Shown here piece after piece: positions 1-13,574 of a DNA stretch of 64,000 nt. Position 1 is the first letter of the stretch, and each line of letters begins with the position of its first letter. Both the position numbers and the translations under genes were made by a program. The stretch covers positions 36,672,440 through 36,736,439 of the forward strand of contig OX485807.1 in NCBI GenBank assembly GCA_950295325.1, written 5' to 3'. The notes under the pieces were generated by a model that did not search any database, had not been told where the DNA came from, and was given only the letters and a program-made list of their open reading frames with translations. This DNA is from Polytrichum commune. Its lineage: Eukaryota > Streptophyta > Polytrichopsida > Polytrichales > Polytrichaceae.

Positions 1-1049
1 ATCTCCATCGTAGATTCCCATCCAAAAGTGCGTTAATTAAAGACCAAGGTAGCAGCCAACAAGTCTGCAATTAGGAGTCAATGATTTGGAAATTCCTATA
101 CAACAGATAAGAGATGTGAGAATTAGGGGATTTAACTGAGATACTGGATCATTGAAAAACTTCCTACCAAAACATATCCAGGAGTTAAGGAAAGGAAGAG
201 AGACTTCACCCACAGATGAAGGGATGGATGGACACAAGGCTGATCCGAACAGATCATTCCTCCGGAAACAATGATGATTCTGGCAGACTTCGAACTCCAA
301 TCTTGCAGTTAAGAATGAAAGGTTTCATTCTGTTGGAAGATTGATTAGTTGGTGGCAGCTGTGAAGTGGACGTTGAGAGTGCCCATCACGACCCGTCAAT
401 ATACCGAAGAATGTTGACAGATCGTGATGGACATGCCCATCATCCTCGTCAACCTACGATCGATCCAGACTCCTTCCAATTCCTGCTCCTCCTTCTGCAA
501 CAAGAATGATGTCGATCCTCCTGGTCAAGGTCTCCCTAATTACCGTCATGATCATGAATCACACATGATACGATGAAACAGGAACCAGGTATGTGTCGGT
601 GAAGAAGAAAACTGAAGAGAAGATCATTCAACGACATCAATGACCATCGACAGGAAACTACTAACAAAGTTGTTGATGAATACGGAGGGATAGGATAGGA
701 AACTATGTATCTAATGTCAAGCAATCGTTTTCGGATTCCTCAGATCTCTCCACAGTCATACAGACATGGTGGATATGTAATAGTGCATCATCATGTCCTT
801 ATAAACTCTCCAGACATGTGGAGTAGGACATGCGAATTTGGTCTCAGAAAACTTGAAGGTAAGAAACTTTATGTAGCTGCTTCTAAGTGAAGTTAAGTCA
901 CACTTAAGATGGTAAGACACATGATGTGATGAGTTGCTTCCAAGTGAAGTAAGTCATCAGATCGAAGATGATCATAAGACACATCATGATGAGTTGTTGC
1001 TTCGAAGTGAGAGTAAAGCGATCGACGGAGGAAGTCAAGAAAGGACTAG

Positions 1050-1051
<2 letters not shown>

Positions 1052-1100
<49 letters not shown>
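1052..1100. repeat. (GA)n microsatellite
   Basis: About 24 GA units. The open frames crossing it on both strands (934-1314) are dipeptide repeats and not genes. Confidence 0.95.
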
Positions 1101-1103
<3 letters not shown>

Positions 1104-1506
1104 CGATAAAACGACACACACAGCTCACGAATCGGAAACAAAGGGCGGAGTGTGAAGTATAAGACACCGTGATGATGAATTGGCATGATTCTCTTGGCTG
1201 GCTCTTATAATCACCGCAGTCAAACTTGGATACATTTCTCCACACATACATATAGATTTGCAAAAGGAAGAAAAAGAAATAAGAATCGGTAACGACTTTG
1301 GAGTCAGCCCTCAAGACAAAACAAGCTCTTGTGGGAGAAGGAGAAGTTAGTGAGACGATTGAGATGCAAACTTAGTCTCCAGCCAGCCTTCACCATTAGC
1401 CACCTCCACTCCGGCAACCCCGTGTTTCGATACAACATAAAAAGTAGAAAGAAAGAAAGGAAGGAAAAACAACCCAAAAAAGAAATCCAGATCGACAGGC
1501 GACCTG

Positions 1507-1532
1507 TCTATCTATCTATCTATCTATCTATC
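1507..1532. repeat. (TCTA)n microsatellite
   Basis: Six to seven TCTA units, followed by a few TCCA units. Confidence 0.95.
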
Positions 1533-2952
1533 CATCCATCATCGTCATGCTACATACATCGCCATCTCCCAACAATCGAATCCAAAAAAAGCGGGAACTT
1601 CAAGACCTCATTATTCATTTCTTTTACCTACTCCTCGGCCCGAGCACGAAAGAACACGAACAAAAACTGTAAAGGACTTCAGAAATTAGCATGGGTTTTA
1701 CGGTTAGGGTAGGATAGGTTAGGTTACGAAACTTTGTTGTTTGTTTGTATGTACACACAACAACTGGTGGAGCCATACACAACCAACCACATGATCATGA
1801 TGCGTATACGAGGACCGAGCAAAAGTCGACCGAAGAATTACACAGGGTTCTTGCTTGCACAGGGTTCGAAATCGGAGTACCGAGAACGGGTTTTCTTCCT
1901 TCCTTCCTCATATCACATGCATGATGAATAATAATATGATGCCCTGCCAAAAGTTGCTGAAATTGAGCAAGGGACAACGGAGAGGACATGCACCCATGCT
2001 ACTCAGACAACACACACATCATCAGGACTCATCCTTCAACTTGCACGTCAGATGTCTCTCCTGAGTCCTTCCTTCTTTACCTAGACCAATTCCTCAACCC
2101 TAACTTCTAAACTATATATACCGAGGATCAGAACGAAGGCAGCATCAAGACGGGATTACTACTCAGCGAATACATACGAATTAAGCAGCAGGCGAGCTCG
2201 AAATTGTGATGAGCGACCAAACCAACCCTCGATCTTCCTCCTGCTGGCAAGGATGACTGACCGAAGCAGTTGGAAGCTGGCGGGCGTTGAATGTGTGACC
2301 GAGGTATAACTAGTGCCGTTATCCCTTTTCGGAATCAATGCATATGTCATATATTCTATTGTAAAATATTATGAAGGAATATCTTCTTAAAGTAGTAGTA
2401 CTCATATTACGCAAAAAAGAATTCGGAGAGTCATCATCAGCACAATGAGCATGCTGCATGGGGTATCAGCAGCATTGTACTTGTTGGGGCGGGGGTTGAC
2501 ATCATCAGGGAACCCTTTCCTTGTATCCCCCTTGTATCATTGCAGGCTAATATGTTACAGATTTTTTTGGTTGAATTGTTAGGGTAGGGTGATCATACTT
2601 ACACACGAAATTAGGGTACTATCCGTCCGATACGTGAGAGAAACTCTAAGTAGTTTTACTAAAGATTGGGTTCCATGCTGCAAGTTGAAGATGGCCACTG
2701 TCCTCTTGATCGGGTAATGTAAATTAATTATAGTGTATATGATGAAGGACTGCGGTGGCATCTTTGACTGAGCTTCCCCATGAGTACCGAGTCCGAATGG
2801 AATAGATCTATAGGGAGCTGCACTGATCGATGTACTAACTGACGTCAATAAGGTAACCTTGAGCAGATGCAGCTGCTGGTACTACTAAAGGTCGGACCCC
2901 GGCCATGTAGTAGTAGAAAAAGTGGAGCACATTGCACAAGATGACAACCTAA

Positions 2953-3650
2953 CCACAGTGTTCACCCAGATACCACCCTAATATATTTTCTCACTGTGCC
3001 GTATCAACTTACAATCATCCACTTAACTTCACTTAACTAAATCAACCCCTCTAAGATTACATCATCATGACTCATCACCTGGATCGGCAACTTCAAAATT
3101 AAAGCAGAACAAGTGCCACAAAATTCTCATTAATATACCATCATCAAAGAGAATCATACCATACCGTATGAGGTGCTTTAGAATACTGTTACTTAGCCCT
3201 TACATTTTCGGAGGCTCATCGATCGCACAGGTTTACCACAGTACTGTTCACCCACATCCCACCCCAATGACTCAAACCCGGTTACACATCACCTCCGAGG
3301 CAAGATCTAGTGCCATAAAACATCAAATATAGCATGCATCGTCAACCTTTACCCTAACTACAGTGTCCACCCAGTCACCCGTACCCTAAATTTCTTAATC
3401 ATCAACACACATCATTGGCCTCTTGTAATGCAAAGTAAATTAAGCCTGTGACTCAACTCCGGATTACATGACCTCGACAAGCTGATGAAATGCCATAAAA
3501 CATCATTAGATCATCAACAACGTCATAATACCATCAGTGTTCATACACATACATCCTAGATTTCTTACTCATCCTGTAAGTAAGCTAATCAATTTAACCC
3601 CCGATTACATCATCATGACCTCGGCCATAGAACATCAATATATCATTAAC
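2953..3650. repeat. Degenerate direct repeats
   Basis: The block CAGTGT/CTGTTCACCC followed by ACCCTAA, GATTACATCATCATGAC and AGTGCCATAAAACATCA recurs about four times (near 2953, 3235, 3358 and 3532) with irregular spacing. No open frame or terminal repeats fit it. Confidence 0.5.
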
Positions 3651-6600
3651 ACCAAAAAGAAGATAAGTGATTATACCAGACATCGACTCCCTGAGAAGAA
3701 TATTACCCTCACATTTCCATTTCATCTGATCAGATGCACCCATCCCATCCACCAACCCACCACGATCTACACACAGTATAAATTAGTACTCATTCTCGAT
3801 GTGCTTAAGTTGTCCTCTTCTTCACATCATGGAACGCACAGAAGAAGAAGAAGCACCCACCACAACAACAACAACAACAACACCAATATATACATAGATA
3901 TATATATATTTATATATGACCTATGCGTACTGTGCTCCAAAACGGATGCAGCAAACAGAAGGAAGGAATTGATCATCATCAGTAGAAACAAAGTTGCCTA
4001 ACTTAGCAATGGCCTTTCATGGCTTCGATGTCGCCCTAGCCCGCCCTATACCGTTTCTTTCGATCGAATATATTCCTTTCTTTAGCTTATAGGTTAGCTT
4101 CCTGTCGAGGAATCTGGGTTCTGAGTCATTCGTCACTTCATCCCCTTGCCCATGTCACAAAACCTAGGTTAAAGTCCCAGCAGGCAACTTTGTCCGACTT
4201 GAAACAACAACAAAAACAAAAACTTCAAAACTTCCAAAACATAAACCACCTATAGTTTTTGTCTTTCCTAGGTTTAGGCTGGCAGCATTGAACAAAACAA
4301 AACAGTAGCAGCTATATAGCCCAGTTGTACTACCATAGCCCCGTTGCCCTAGCCCCGTTGCCCTAGCCCCTGTGTCTGAATTCTTCAGCAGGCAGGCAGG
4401 CATGCTGGAGTATGCATGCATCCATACATCGGGCACAAATCCCTGATCCAAATCCACTGACCCAATTCCCTTGTTCATGAGGGAACAACGTACAATTCCA
4501 AAATTCCGTCGTGTATTTTAAACCACGTCTTCCCCCGGTTCATGCGGTTGTGGGTTAACTTCGTTAACGGCTCCAGATCATCTGCTGCTGCTCCCACGCG
4601 TTTATTGAACATACGTCACATGAGTGGGCTGATGATCTCTCATTTCCAATGATGGCCAACTGCATCATTACACGAATACGCAGAAATTTCATCAAAAAGG
4701 TTGTTTTTGTCGATCGATCTTTAACTTCTGTGGCTGATGCACAACTCACCGTCCATCCGCTTACATGTCCTCGTGCATTCTGACAGCACAGGCTGTGTAA
4801 CTTGCTTAGCATACGCTAATGATCAATTATTGATCTACTTAAGAAATACTTCACGTCTGATATGTATGTTTGAATTAGGCTGCCCCATGCACTAATATAT
4901 CGACAATCCAATCTATTGCGAATATTTGCACCATGACAGTAACAAAATACATGAATAATATTTTTACTGTGGTTTCTATACAGATGAATAAATGAAGTTA
5001 TAGTCAGTTTTTGCACTAGGATTTTGACAAAGTAATTTCATGGTAAAGAGGCAATCTATTCGCGAAGGCGACCAAATTGCACTTATCAGTGTACAAGGAT
5101 GAGAGTCCTCGGTAATTGACATGCATCACTACAGAATTGTTTAAGGTAGAGCATGCTTAAACCAACTTTTTGGTTGATTTGAACTATTTATAGCATCCTA
5201 ATTGTATAGGTGTGGTAAATAATAATTTAGGAAATGAAACTTCATTGCCTTTAAATAATAAAATTGAAACTATTATCACCATAAGATGAATATAGTAGGC
5301 AATGTTTTCCACGACATGTACCAAATTTTCAATGTTGTCATGTAGGGGACATGCTTGGTTGGGCCACTAGGTAGTTGCAAAGCAAGTCTTTTATAATATT
5401 ATTTTGTCCCTTCCTAGCCTTTTCCCATCCCATTCTACCCTATAGCCAGCTTCTTATAGCCTCATTCCATCCATCCTACAAACCCCACAAACCAGGGTAT
5501 CATGAGCCTTAATCCGTCTACAAAAGCCCATTGCACTTACTAACTACAATGCATCTAACCCATGTCTCTTGAAGTCCTTACCTTTAGTAGTCTTGACCAC
5601 CAACTCTTTCTAGAGCTTGACACACCCATTGTTAGCCCACCCTCAGCACTCACCATACTAAATGCAACCCTTGAGCAAGGTAGGTAGCATAGGACAACCT
5701 TAGGCTTAACAAGGGTACAATAATGGGAGGTAGCTAAGGTCAAGGCATTTGTAGTCCATTTAACTGCTCAATAGGGTCATGTAATGCCAATGAGATCCAT
5801 ATTTTTAGGCGAACAAAGTTAAAGTTTAATTTGGTAGCAGCTAGTGATTGATTACCCTCATGACAGTTTTGATAATAGTTGGAGCCAAGGAGTAGCGTTG
5901 ACATAATCAGTTATGTAAACCCTAAATTTTATGCTTAGAAATTTGTAGCAATTTCCATATTCATGAATATTTTATAAAATATTTGCATTCTCCTTAGAAT
6001 ATGTTTCCCTTCGCAAGTACAATAATTCTCTGCTATTACTCCTCCAAAACAAATGCAAACTCTCTTATTTTATCGGTTATAGATGCCTCAACTTTATAGG
6101 CAACATAATTAGGTAGGGGTTGGAATCAGTATGATCTACCTTATGTCACTGAAGTATCTAAAAAATTATTACATTGATTGCTAGATTTGCGTATTTTTTC
6201 CAATGACATATGACAATTTTTGTTGAGGACTCATATATTGGTAGTGAGACACTAGTATATAAGTTGTTCGCAGCTACTAACACTAATTCATGTGCAACTA
6301 ATTTATTTTTGTAAATCTACGAACTTTATAAAAAAAATCACACATATTTTTACACATTTGCTTCTTATCAATTGATGGCATTCTTGTGCATCTGATAGGA
6401 TTGGCTAGGTAATTTGTATACCATACATTAGGAATTACCACTATGAGTAGACATTACACAACCATACTAAATAGTCTTATTACCTTGAGATGAGGATGCA
6501 GGGATGGAGAGTGCTATCATGTGAGTGGTGAGAGGGTAAAATACACACACAAATACATCCAATTGTATTCAATGCTCATGGAGTTATGAAAGTTTAGTGG

Positions 6601-6840
6601 GAATTCAAAGAGAGAGCTCTTAGCTCAAATCCTAAAACATGCTAGTGTACTTGAATCAAAGAATGAGGGTATACATTTAGAATTTGTGCTTGTAGGCATA
6701 GATTGAGGCAAATGATAAAAACCTACATATAGCTCAATGTCCACTAATTGTGGTTATTGGGAACCAAAAAAAATCAAAACATCAAATCCTAATGAAAGCA
6801 ACAAATGTAATAGCGTTCTCTATGTAGAATTATGTGTTGA
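3651..6840. other. Intergenic, no gene recognised
   Basis: AT-rich. It contains a short duplicated CCCCGTTGCCCTAG (4340-4370) and the repeat fragment at 4980-5180. No frame longer than about 105 codons, and none resembles a known protein. Confidence 0.5.
4980..5180. repeat. Unclassified dispersed repeat, fragment
   Basis: The end GTAGAGCATGCTTAAACCAA followed by TTTTTGGTTGATTT is shared with about 32700-32745. The rest is AT-rich and only loosely alike. Confidence 0.4.
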
Positions 6841-7576
6841 AGCTAGCTAAGTCTGAGGAAGATAGCATGCAAGTGGTGGACGCTGCAAGCAATTTGTCCT
6901 TTCCATTTACATCTCCATGTCCATTTAAATCTACATCTCATGCTCCTCCTAGCGATGAGCCCTCCCCTTAAAAGTCATTGTATTGAAGTATTGTTGAAGA
7001 GCAATCACGATCCAAAATCCTTGTTGTTGATCCTTCATCATCCTTCTCTAATGCCCATATACTAGATGCCCTCAAAATCATAATGTGTCATAGAAGCTCG
7101 ACATCTAATATCACAATTGTAGACTTTGATAACATTGTCATAAAGAATTTGAAGTACATGACGTTTACCTTGGGCAGGGATGCCTTTTTTTTATTTTTCC
7201 ACATGCAGATTTGTGAGTTCTAGATGCTTATGGCAAGGCGATGGATGGCATGGATAAGATTTATGACAATCGTGCTTGGTGCATAATGAAAACTAAAAAT
7301 GTTCAGAATACGTTTGATCTTACTTTCCAGGGGTCCACGTGCACTAGTCATCTCCAATGCCCGATGCCCAATGCCCAAAACTCTTATGCGTATCTTGCCC
7401 AAAAAGGTGGAGACAAAATTGTATCGATTGGGTTGGTATTACATCCACTCTCTTCATGGTTGGTGAACACCCACCTTAATATCTAGGGTCCAATGCAAGA
7501 TTTGTCATTCCCCTCCCATATGTTTTGTTTGCTATGCAAGAATTAAATACGTCCATTCCCAATCTTTGAACATGTA

Positions 7577-8519
7577 CCGTAGTTTAATAGCAGGTTCGAC
7601 ACAAAATAATTCTAAAAATAGATGCCCGAAAACTTTGGAATATTATTGGCATTTTTTGCAGAATATAAAATTAATTATTTTTCAAAATTACCGAAAAGTA
7701 AGAAATTTTTACTTCTCACTAGGATTTTACTTATAATGGAAGCATATGTGAATTTTGAAAGAGAGAAGGTGCTCGTTTTGTAATCAAGCTCACTTACATT
7801 AGTCCACAAAGAATATGGGTTAAGAAGTAGCAAGACTCTAGGTGAGGCTTTTCAAATGTGTTGTACACAAATTTTTGGAGGCCAATTGAGCATAGAAGAT
7901 GAAGTTTTATAGAATTTTGTCCAACTAATAAAAGTTGAGAAATCAATCCTTCTTCCACCTCCAACAAGTTTTGTGTCAAAATAAGTCTTTATGCAAAAGA
8001 TATGGACAAAACATTGCAGCCGTGTAAAGATCAAAAAAATAAAATGCGTTCATAACAGTTTTTCGGAGCTCATTTGTGCATAGAAGATCAACTTTTTTGG
8101 AATTTTGTTGGTCTAAGAAAAGTTTAGAAATCAAGTAATCTTTCACCTCCAACAAATTTTATGTCCTTTGAAGACTCTATTCAAAAGTTATGCGTGTTAT
8201 AAAAATGAAGTCTAACTCGGTGCTTCACCTCAAAGTTTACATATCCCATATGCATTGTTGAACACAACTCCACTCTACTTGCATAAAGCACAGAGCATTC
8301 TCAACTCTTCTTTCACATCTTACTTGTCATTCAATGCAAGAGAGATGTACAAGATATAAGCTTAAATAGAAAATTAAAAATGAATTTAAGCCAAAATTTT
8401 TAAAATTAAAAGAGAAATTGCCGAAAATATGAATATATTGTTTTTAGGTGCCGAACCTACTTTTTGAACTTTAATTAATTATTCGGCTAACATGTGTCGA
8501 ACCAGCTATGAACCTACGG
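7577..8519. mobile_element. 943-bp TIR element with TA target duplication, inside the SWIM/MULE pseudogene
   Basis: Its ends are inverted copies: both begin CCGTAG and share GGTTCGACAC after about 17 bases. TA flanks each side (7575-7576 and 8520-8521). The pseudogene reading stops at CYARI...SLNMYR on the left and resumes with IHLGVHNHP on the right, so the borders are confirmed by the interrupted gene. A TA duplication suits a Tc1/mariner (Stowaway-like) element. No transposase is seen inside. Confidence 0.8.
7872..8195. repeat. Degenerate tandem duplication (period ~187 bp) inside the 943-bp element
   Basis: Two diverged copies begin at about 7872 and 8059. Each runs from a TTTTTGGAG-like start through GCATAGAAGAT and CACCTCCAACAA. 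The copies differ by many substitutions and small indels. Confidence 0.6.
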
Positions 8520-8918
8520 TATCCACCTAGGTGTTCACAACCACCCAATGTCCATAGGTGTGTGTTCAAGGTCAGTGGAGACAACTCACCAATGCATGGC
8601 AAATGAGTCTCTAAAACCCCAACTGCAAAGAACTCAATGAATGTAATGCATGCATTTAAACAATTTGTGGGTGATTTGCTGCTCCAAGGAAAGAAGAACC
8701 ATCTTCATGGATCATCCTTGGAGGTGGTGATGCATAAATTCTCTACTATGGCTTCCCCTAGTTGTAGGAACTTTGTGGTGGTGTCAAATTGGGATCGGGT
8801 TCTTTGAGAATGCATAAGGTGTTGAAAGACCATTCCGGTTCAAGTATGTGCATGATAATAGATTTCCAAGACAATCCAAAGACAAGGTCTTTGTGTTCAT
8901 GATATATGTGGATCTGGC

Positions 8919-9474
8919 TCAGGGGGTGGACCCTTCATGCCATGTACAAACTAACGTGAGTGGAGGAAGGGGTATTATTTGAGGTATACTATTATATCTG
9001 GGAGAGGTACTATTTTCTCTAGTGTGTACATTTAAAAAGGCTATTAAGAAATTCAAACTGAAGGTAGATGTACAAAAAGGGCTCCTAAGATTTAGAAGAA
9101 AAATTGACAATAGATGTGATGATTTCATCCGATTTATCTTAGTTCATCCAAATGATGTGTGGTTTAGGGTCATATTATTATGAGTTATATTATGTGGATT
9201 AAAATACTTTCAATTACTTTCTTGTTGGAAAGTGAAAATGGATTATATAGGTAGTAAAAGCATGTGTATTCCAAGATTCATATTTTGTGTATGTTGTGTA
9301 GGCGACTATCACATTAAAATGAGAATCTTAGTATTAAATACATGAGTCCATTTTTAGCCTATTATTAGTACACATACATTTGTTTTTCTTTATAAGTGTT
9401 CCGTGTATAAGGGTTTTTTTTAAGAGTCACCCACATATGTCATTTAGGTTTCCGATAAAGAGTCCACCCCCCAA
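8919..9474. mobile_element. MULE-type MITE, family G copy 1 (inside SWIM/MULE pseudogene)
   Basis: Ends are inverted repeats CAGGGGGTGGAC and GTCCACCCCCC. The flanks ATCTGGCT and ATCTAGCT look like a decayed 8-9 bp target duplication. The transposase reading breaks at VFVFMIYVDL and resumes at GSGIDLV. It is shorter than the copies at 18.0 kb and 55.8 kb because an internal segment is missing. Confidence 0.75.
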
Positions 9475-10759
9475 GGTATCTAGCTAGAAGTGGAATTGAT
9501 CTAGTGAAGCACATGCAGTGTGGAGGTGACATGAAAAATTCTTGGATAATGTTCGACCATGTGCATCATCTGTGAGAGTGGCAACTTGGATATGTTACAT
9601 GTACATTAGCAAACATCGCAAGGCACTCACAATAACATGTTTTAATATGCAATTTGAGGATGCCCAATCACAAACAATGTTTTGAGAGATTTGAATGTTG
9701 TTACGTTGGAGAACAATGTTTTGAATGTCAACTTCAAAGGATTCATGGCAATAGTGCCCAAGCAAATTGGAACATTGTGACAAAAACTTACAGATATAGA
9801 GATCTCATTATTCCTTCGCTAAGTAATCCAGGCTTGGTGGTTGTCATCGGGAGCAACCACAAAGGCGGTCATGTATAATTCATTGGAATCGTAGGGGTCA
9901 TGGCATTATTGATATAGACAATGGGGAGGTCACATGCTCATTTTAAGTTACATCCCATACACATAAACCTTCCCACTGTTAGTATTCAAATGTGAATGAC
10001 ATCCATGCCGTGTGAAAGTGGGTAATGATACATATCACACACTTACTCCAACTTCTAGAGGTGTGAAAAAAGGATCTCATTCAAACAATCACATACCTTT
10101 TGGTATTGCACATATGACAAAAATCATTGTGTGATGCTTATCAAGAAGAAATGGGTGCTTGATTGGCCAACTATTCCTTCAGTGTGGTTGGTTAACTTGG
10201 GTACAAATCTTATATGGGGGAAGGTTTTTGCAATAGGAGACATTGACTTTCAACTACAACAACGAGAGGAAATTTTACTATAGTGTAGATTAAGAATAAC
10301 ATCAAACCACCCCATCCCTTGTTTACATTTCCGTGTACCTCCTAATTGAGATGGCACATTAATACCATGTTTTCCAAGGCAATTTGCTAGAACATGGCAT
10401 TATCATTGCCATTAAACATGATAAAATGGGAGAGTGCACTACATATGGATGGATATTATGTGGTTTTTGTGCACCCATCCCATACCATGGACATGAATGC
10501 ATTATAACTATGATTTCCAAGGAGGGAGAAGACATACCTCATGTCCATTGCAAATATTCCACAATGCACTTGCCTTAACTTTACAAAAATGTTGTCTTTG
10601 GCATTGGGGCAAGTGGATTTCATGCAAGCATTTGTATCATGTGTTTAGGTATTTGTGCAAGATTGATCATGCCACCAATAAATTAACCCATGCATCTACC
10701 TTCCAACACAACAAAGTGATGCATCTTTTTGAGTTGGCGGGTGTGTCGGAACAAGATTA

Positions 10760-12947
10760 GTACCATATGGGTGAAGGGCATGGACCTTGTTATTTAAAGT
10801 TTTAACACACACACACACATACAAAATAAAATAACATAATACAATAGGGTGTACCCAAATATGTCCACTCAAACTTGAGTCTTATATACTTGTAGGAACT
10901 AAGAGTTCAAGCTCCGCTTAACAAGTCCTCAAGCATATAGCTAAACGGCTCTCCCTCCATGCCTTTGGGGTGAGTAAAGTTATCTTAACTTACAGTCATT
11001 ACTTACAAGGTGAGAACATTGTGTAACACCATAGTCTCAGCTAGTGGGTAACTTCCTTGTACCTTTTAAAACTATTATATCTCCCATGGTGACGTCCTCT
11101 AGTCTTACAAATAATAAAGTCTAATTGGAATTAGAGATAGCAAAGCTAAGTAATAAATAGATACACATTAGAGTTTCCAACAAAACACATATTTAAGTAA
11201 AACAAGACTAAGCCCAAGTCCATAATTATAACATGCTAAATTCTATCATAGGATCTTATGATACGATTTTATGGTAAGATCCTTTGATAAAATATGAAAT
11301 GTATAATGATAATATTATAGAAATGATTTTAATGTATTTTTCACTATTCAACATTTATGTGTGTGTATATATAATTATTTTCATTATATTTTAATAGCAT
11401 AAATTCAAGTACCCACTAAGGATTCACACATCTTCCAAAAACATTAAGTATACCAGAAGTGTATCGCAAGATTCTATGATAAAAATGAAGCAACCAAAAA
11501 GTCTAGATTTTAAAATTATGTCTACATTCACTTCCATGCAAGATATGATGCTATTTTGAAAATAAATAACACAACTTCATTCCAATTATCTCTAGAAAGA
11601 CTAATTCTGGTTATTTTAATCCTCATTGCTCACACATGTCTGCTCACATACTAGCTCCCCTTATTTGGGGATAAAAGCATGGGACACTAGAACCTCCCAT
11701 CCTTTAGTGTAAATATGAAAATGGTGGGAGGTGGATGGGGATAAATATAAATTTTGTCCTCTAAATAGAAAGAGAACATACTTTGAGCCTTGGAGAATGT
11801 CATGTATATGAGATGCTTGCAACTAATTCTGCTACGTCATATGCAAATGAATTTTCACACAATTGAATTGCATGTGGTTGACTAATCGGTTCTTTATTTT
11901 GATGATGGTCATATTGCGTACATTGATCATCATCTTTAACACTACTAATAGACCACTATCCACTCCATTTTTCTAATCCTAGTAAACTTCTCTGAAGATT
12001 GCAAAGCTTCAGCGTTTGACGAAATTACGGTCATAGTTTGATCCTCAGTTGAACCCCGGAGATTCTCAATGTAGAAGCTTAATTCGAGACTTATGGCACG
12101 TGCCATCCTCGTTTTCAGCTTTAATCTTGGCGCCCATGAATCCTCGTGCACTCTAATGTCACATGCCAAGGAACCTTTTGAGAATATACTAGTGATTATA
12201 GTACATAAGTTGTTCAACAACTAACACTATTACCATACGAATCTCATAGCACTATGCTCGCATAAGTTAGCTCAAATTTCTGAAAACCCACGAGTATGAT
12301 AGATTAAAAATTTGGTCCCAATTGAGCAAAGTTAAGGGCGTATGGGACTATGGGAACATCATGTTGCAACAATTACTATTGATGAATGCCTCACAAATGC
12401 ACCAATTAAGGAGATTAGCCTAGGTGTCTTGCACTACGCTCTACAATTTTGGATTTCATATTCAACGTTGGATATTATATTACATGAGAACAATTACACT
12501 AAGGATGTTCTTGGATATTTGTCTCAATATTAACAAGTTGTTAGAGAACAACTACATTTGGTAAATATTGTCATGGGAACGCATACTTTGCTTAGCATCT
12601 ACTAAGTTGTTGCAACCGGCTTTGTTGAAGGCCCAACCACATATGGGTAGTGGTTTGGCATTCGAGAGGTGCGGCATACCTAGTATATGGAAGCATGAAT
12701 CACCTTGCGTTGGCAAAAGCAACACCTTAAATTCTTCCCTAAGCTCATATCCAAATATTTAACATTGACGTTGCTCATTCCAACATGATCCCAAAAAAGA
12801 AAAGGATAAGGATTCCTTAAGGTAGACGTGCCTTAGATGGATACTTTTCCCCTTTGAAATTTGACTATCATTTGAGCGGAGAGAACTCAAATCTCGTAAA
12901 CATGTTGGTGTGGACCCAAATTTGTTGTTTTCGACACTAAACTCTTT
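10760..12947. other. Intergenic, AT-rich
   Basis: A short CA run at 10806 and the unidentified frame at 11945-12220. AAGTTGTTC-AC-ACTAACACTA at 12205 recurs loosely at 6262, hinting at another worn repeat family. Confidence 0.45.
11945..12220 (-). other. Unidentified open frame (91 codons)
   Basis: Minus-strand frame with protein-like composition (GSLACDIRVHEDSWAPRLK, STEDQTMTVISSNAEAL). No family recognised, no visible splice partners, and neighbours are repeats. Possibly a transposon fragment. Confidence 0.2.
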
Positions 12948-13562
12948 TCATGATGTCATACTTCTGATTGTTTGAACCTTGCCCAGTGTCTTCATACATT
13001 TTGGATACATTTTCATTTTCCCAGCACATAACAACCCGAGTGCCAGTTCATCTTGCAAGGGCAACCCAATAGGTGGCGTGGACCCATGGATCGATAGCCG
13101 TTGTGAAACTATTTCCCCATTTAAAGTATTGTCACCTGCACGTGCCTCCCACCCCACTTGCCTCGTTGCGCGGTTGTCGGGGACGGCTGACACAGTAGCC
13201 AACACCGAACAATATATCTCGTTGGATTCGTGGGGTCGTGCTAGGAAGCAAGGGTTGATGGCCTTCGTGATGTCATATGATCTCAAGACACGAAGTTCAA
13301 TCAATCCAACCAGGCAACATCCAAAGTGGGTACGCACAAAGACAAATTTGCATGTTGGACAACAAAACAAATTTATTTTGTCATGTATTGGCCTCCCCAC
13401 TTTACACAGAAACGCTTGGCCATCCAGATGCTTGAAGGTCCTTTGAAATCTAATTGCTTCACCGGAATGGCCGGCACAGACACCTACCAAGATGCTCACA
13501 GGCAACTGAAGTTGATCACTAACAGAAGTGCTGGCTTGGCTTGGCTTGGCTTGGCTTTGCAC
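12948..13562. other. GC-richer segment with overlapping open frames
   Basis: Both strands are open for 150-200 codons (minus 12948-13562, plus 12979-13446). Neither translation resembles a known family, and the overlap is better explained by base composition. Its composition differs from the AT-rich surroundings, so it may be part of an old retroelement. It runs into the family P pair at 13575. Confidence 0.3.
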
Positions 13563-13574
13563 ACTCAGCGCCTA

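Larger units (their letters stand above)
1..2952. other. Intergenic, no gene recognised
   Basis: Short frames only. Apart from the two microsatellites there is a run of TTAGGG/TAGG-like words at about 1703-1727. I see no conserved protein and no terminal repeats. Confidence 0.5.
6841..10759 (+). pseudogene. MULE-like transposase gene with SWIM zinc finger, degenerate and interrupted
   Basis: Scattered frames on one strand line up in order with a large transposase-like family I recall from seed-free plants. 6841-7170 is a serine-rich N-terminus. 7225-7560 holds NRAWCIMKTKNVQNTFDL, a Cys/His region CTSHLQC, then VQCKICHSPPICF and CYARI. 8522-8915 has IHLGVHNHP, KTPTAKN, EVVMHKFSTMASPSCRNF and FPRQSKDKVFVF. 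9485-9780 has GSGIDLVKHMQCGGD, SWIMFDHV and the transposase signature SAQANWN. 10140-10230 is weak (KKWVLDWPTIPSVW). 10540-10759 is the SWIM finger, with CKHLYHVFRYLCKIDHATNK and LFELAGV before TAG. Frameshifts and stops occur throughout, and two TIR elements lie inside (7577-8519 and about 8919-9474). Whether it was mobile or a domesticated relative cannot be told. Confidence 0.75.

Noticed and set aside
1700-1730. Telomere-like TTAGGG/TAGGTTAGG words
   Set aside because: Irregular, only about 25 bases, not the plant TTTAGGG repeat; no interstitial telomere array.
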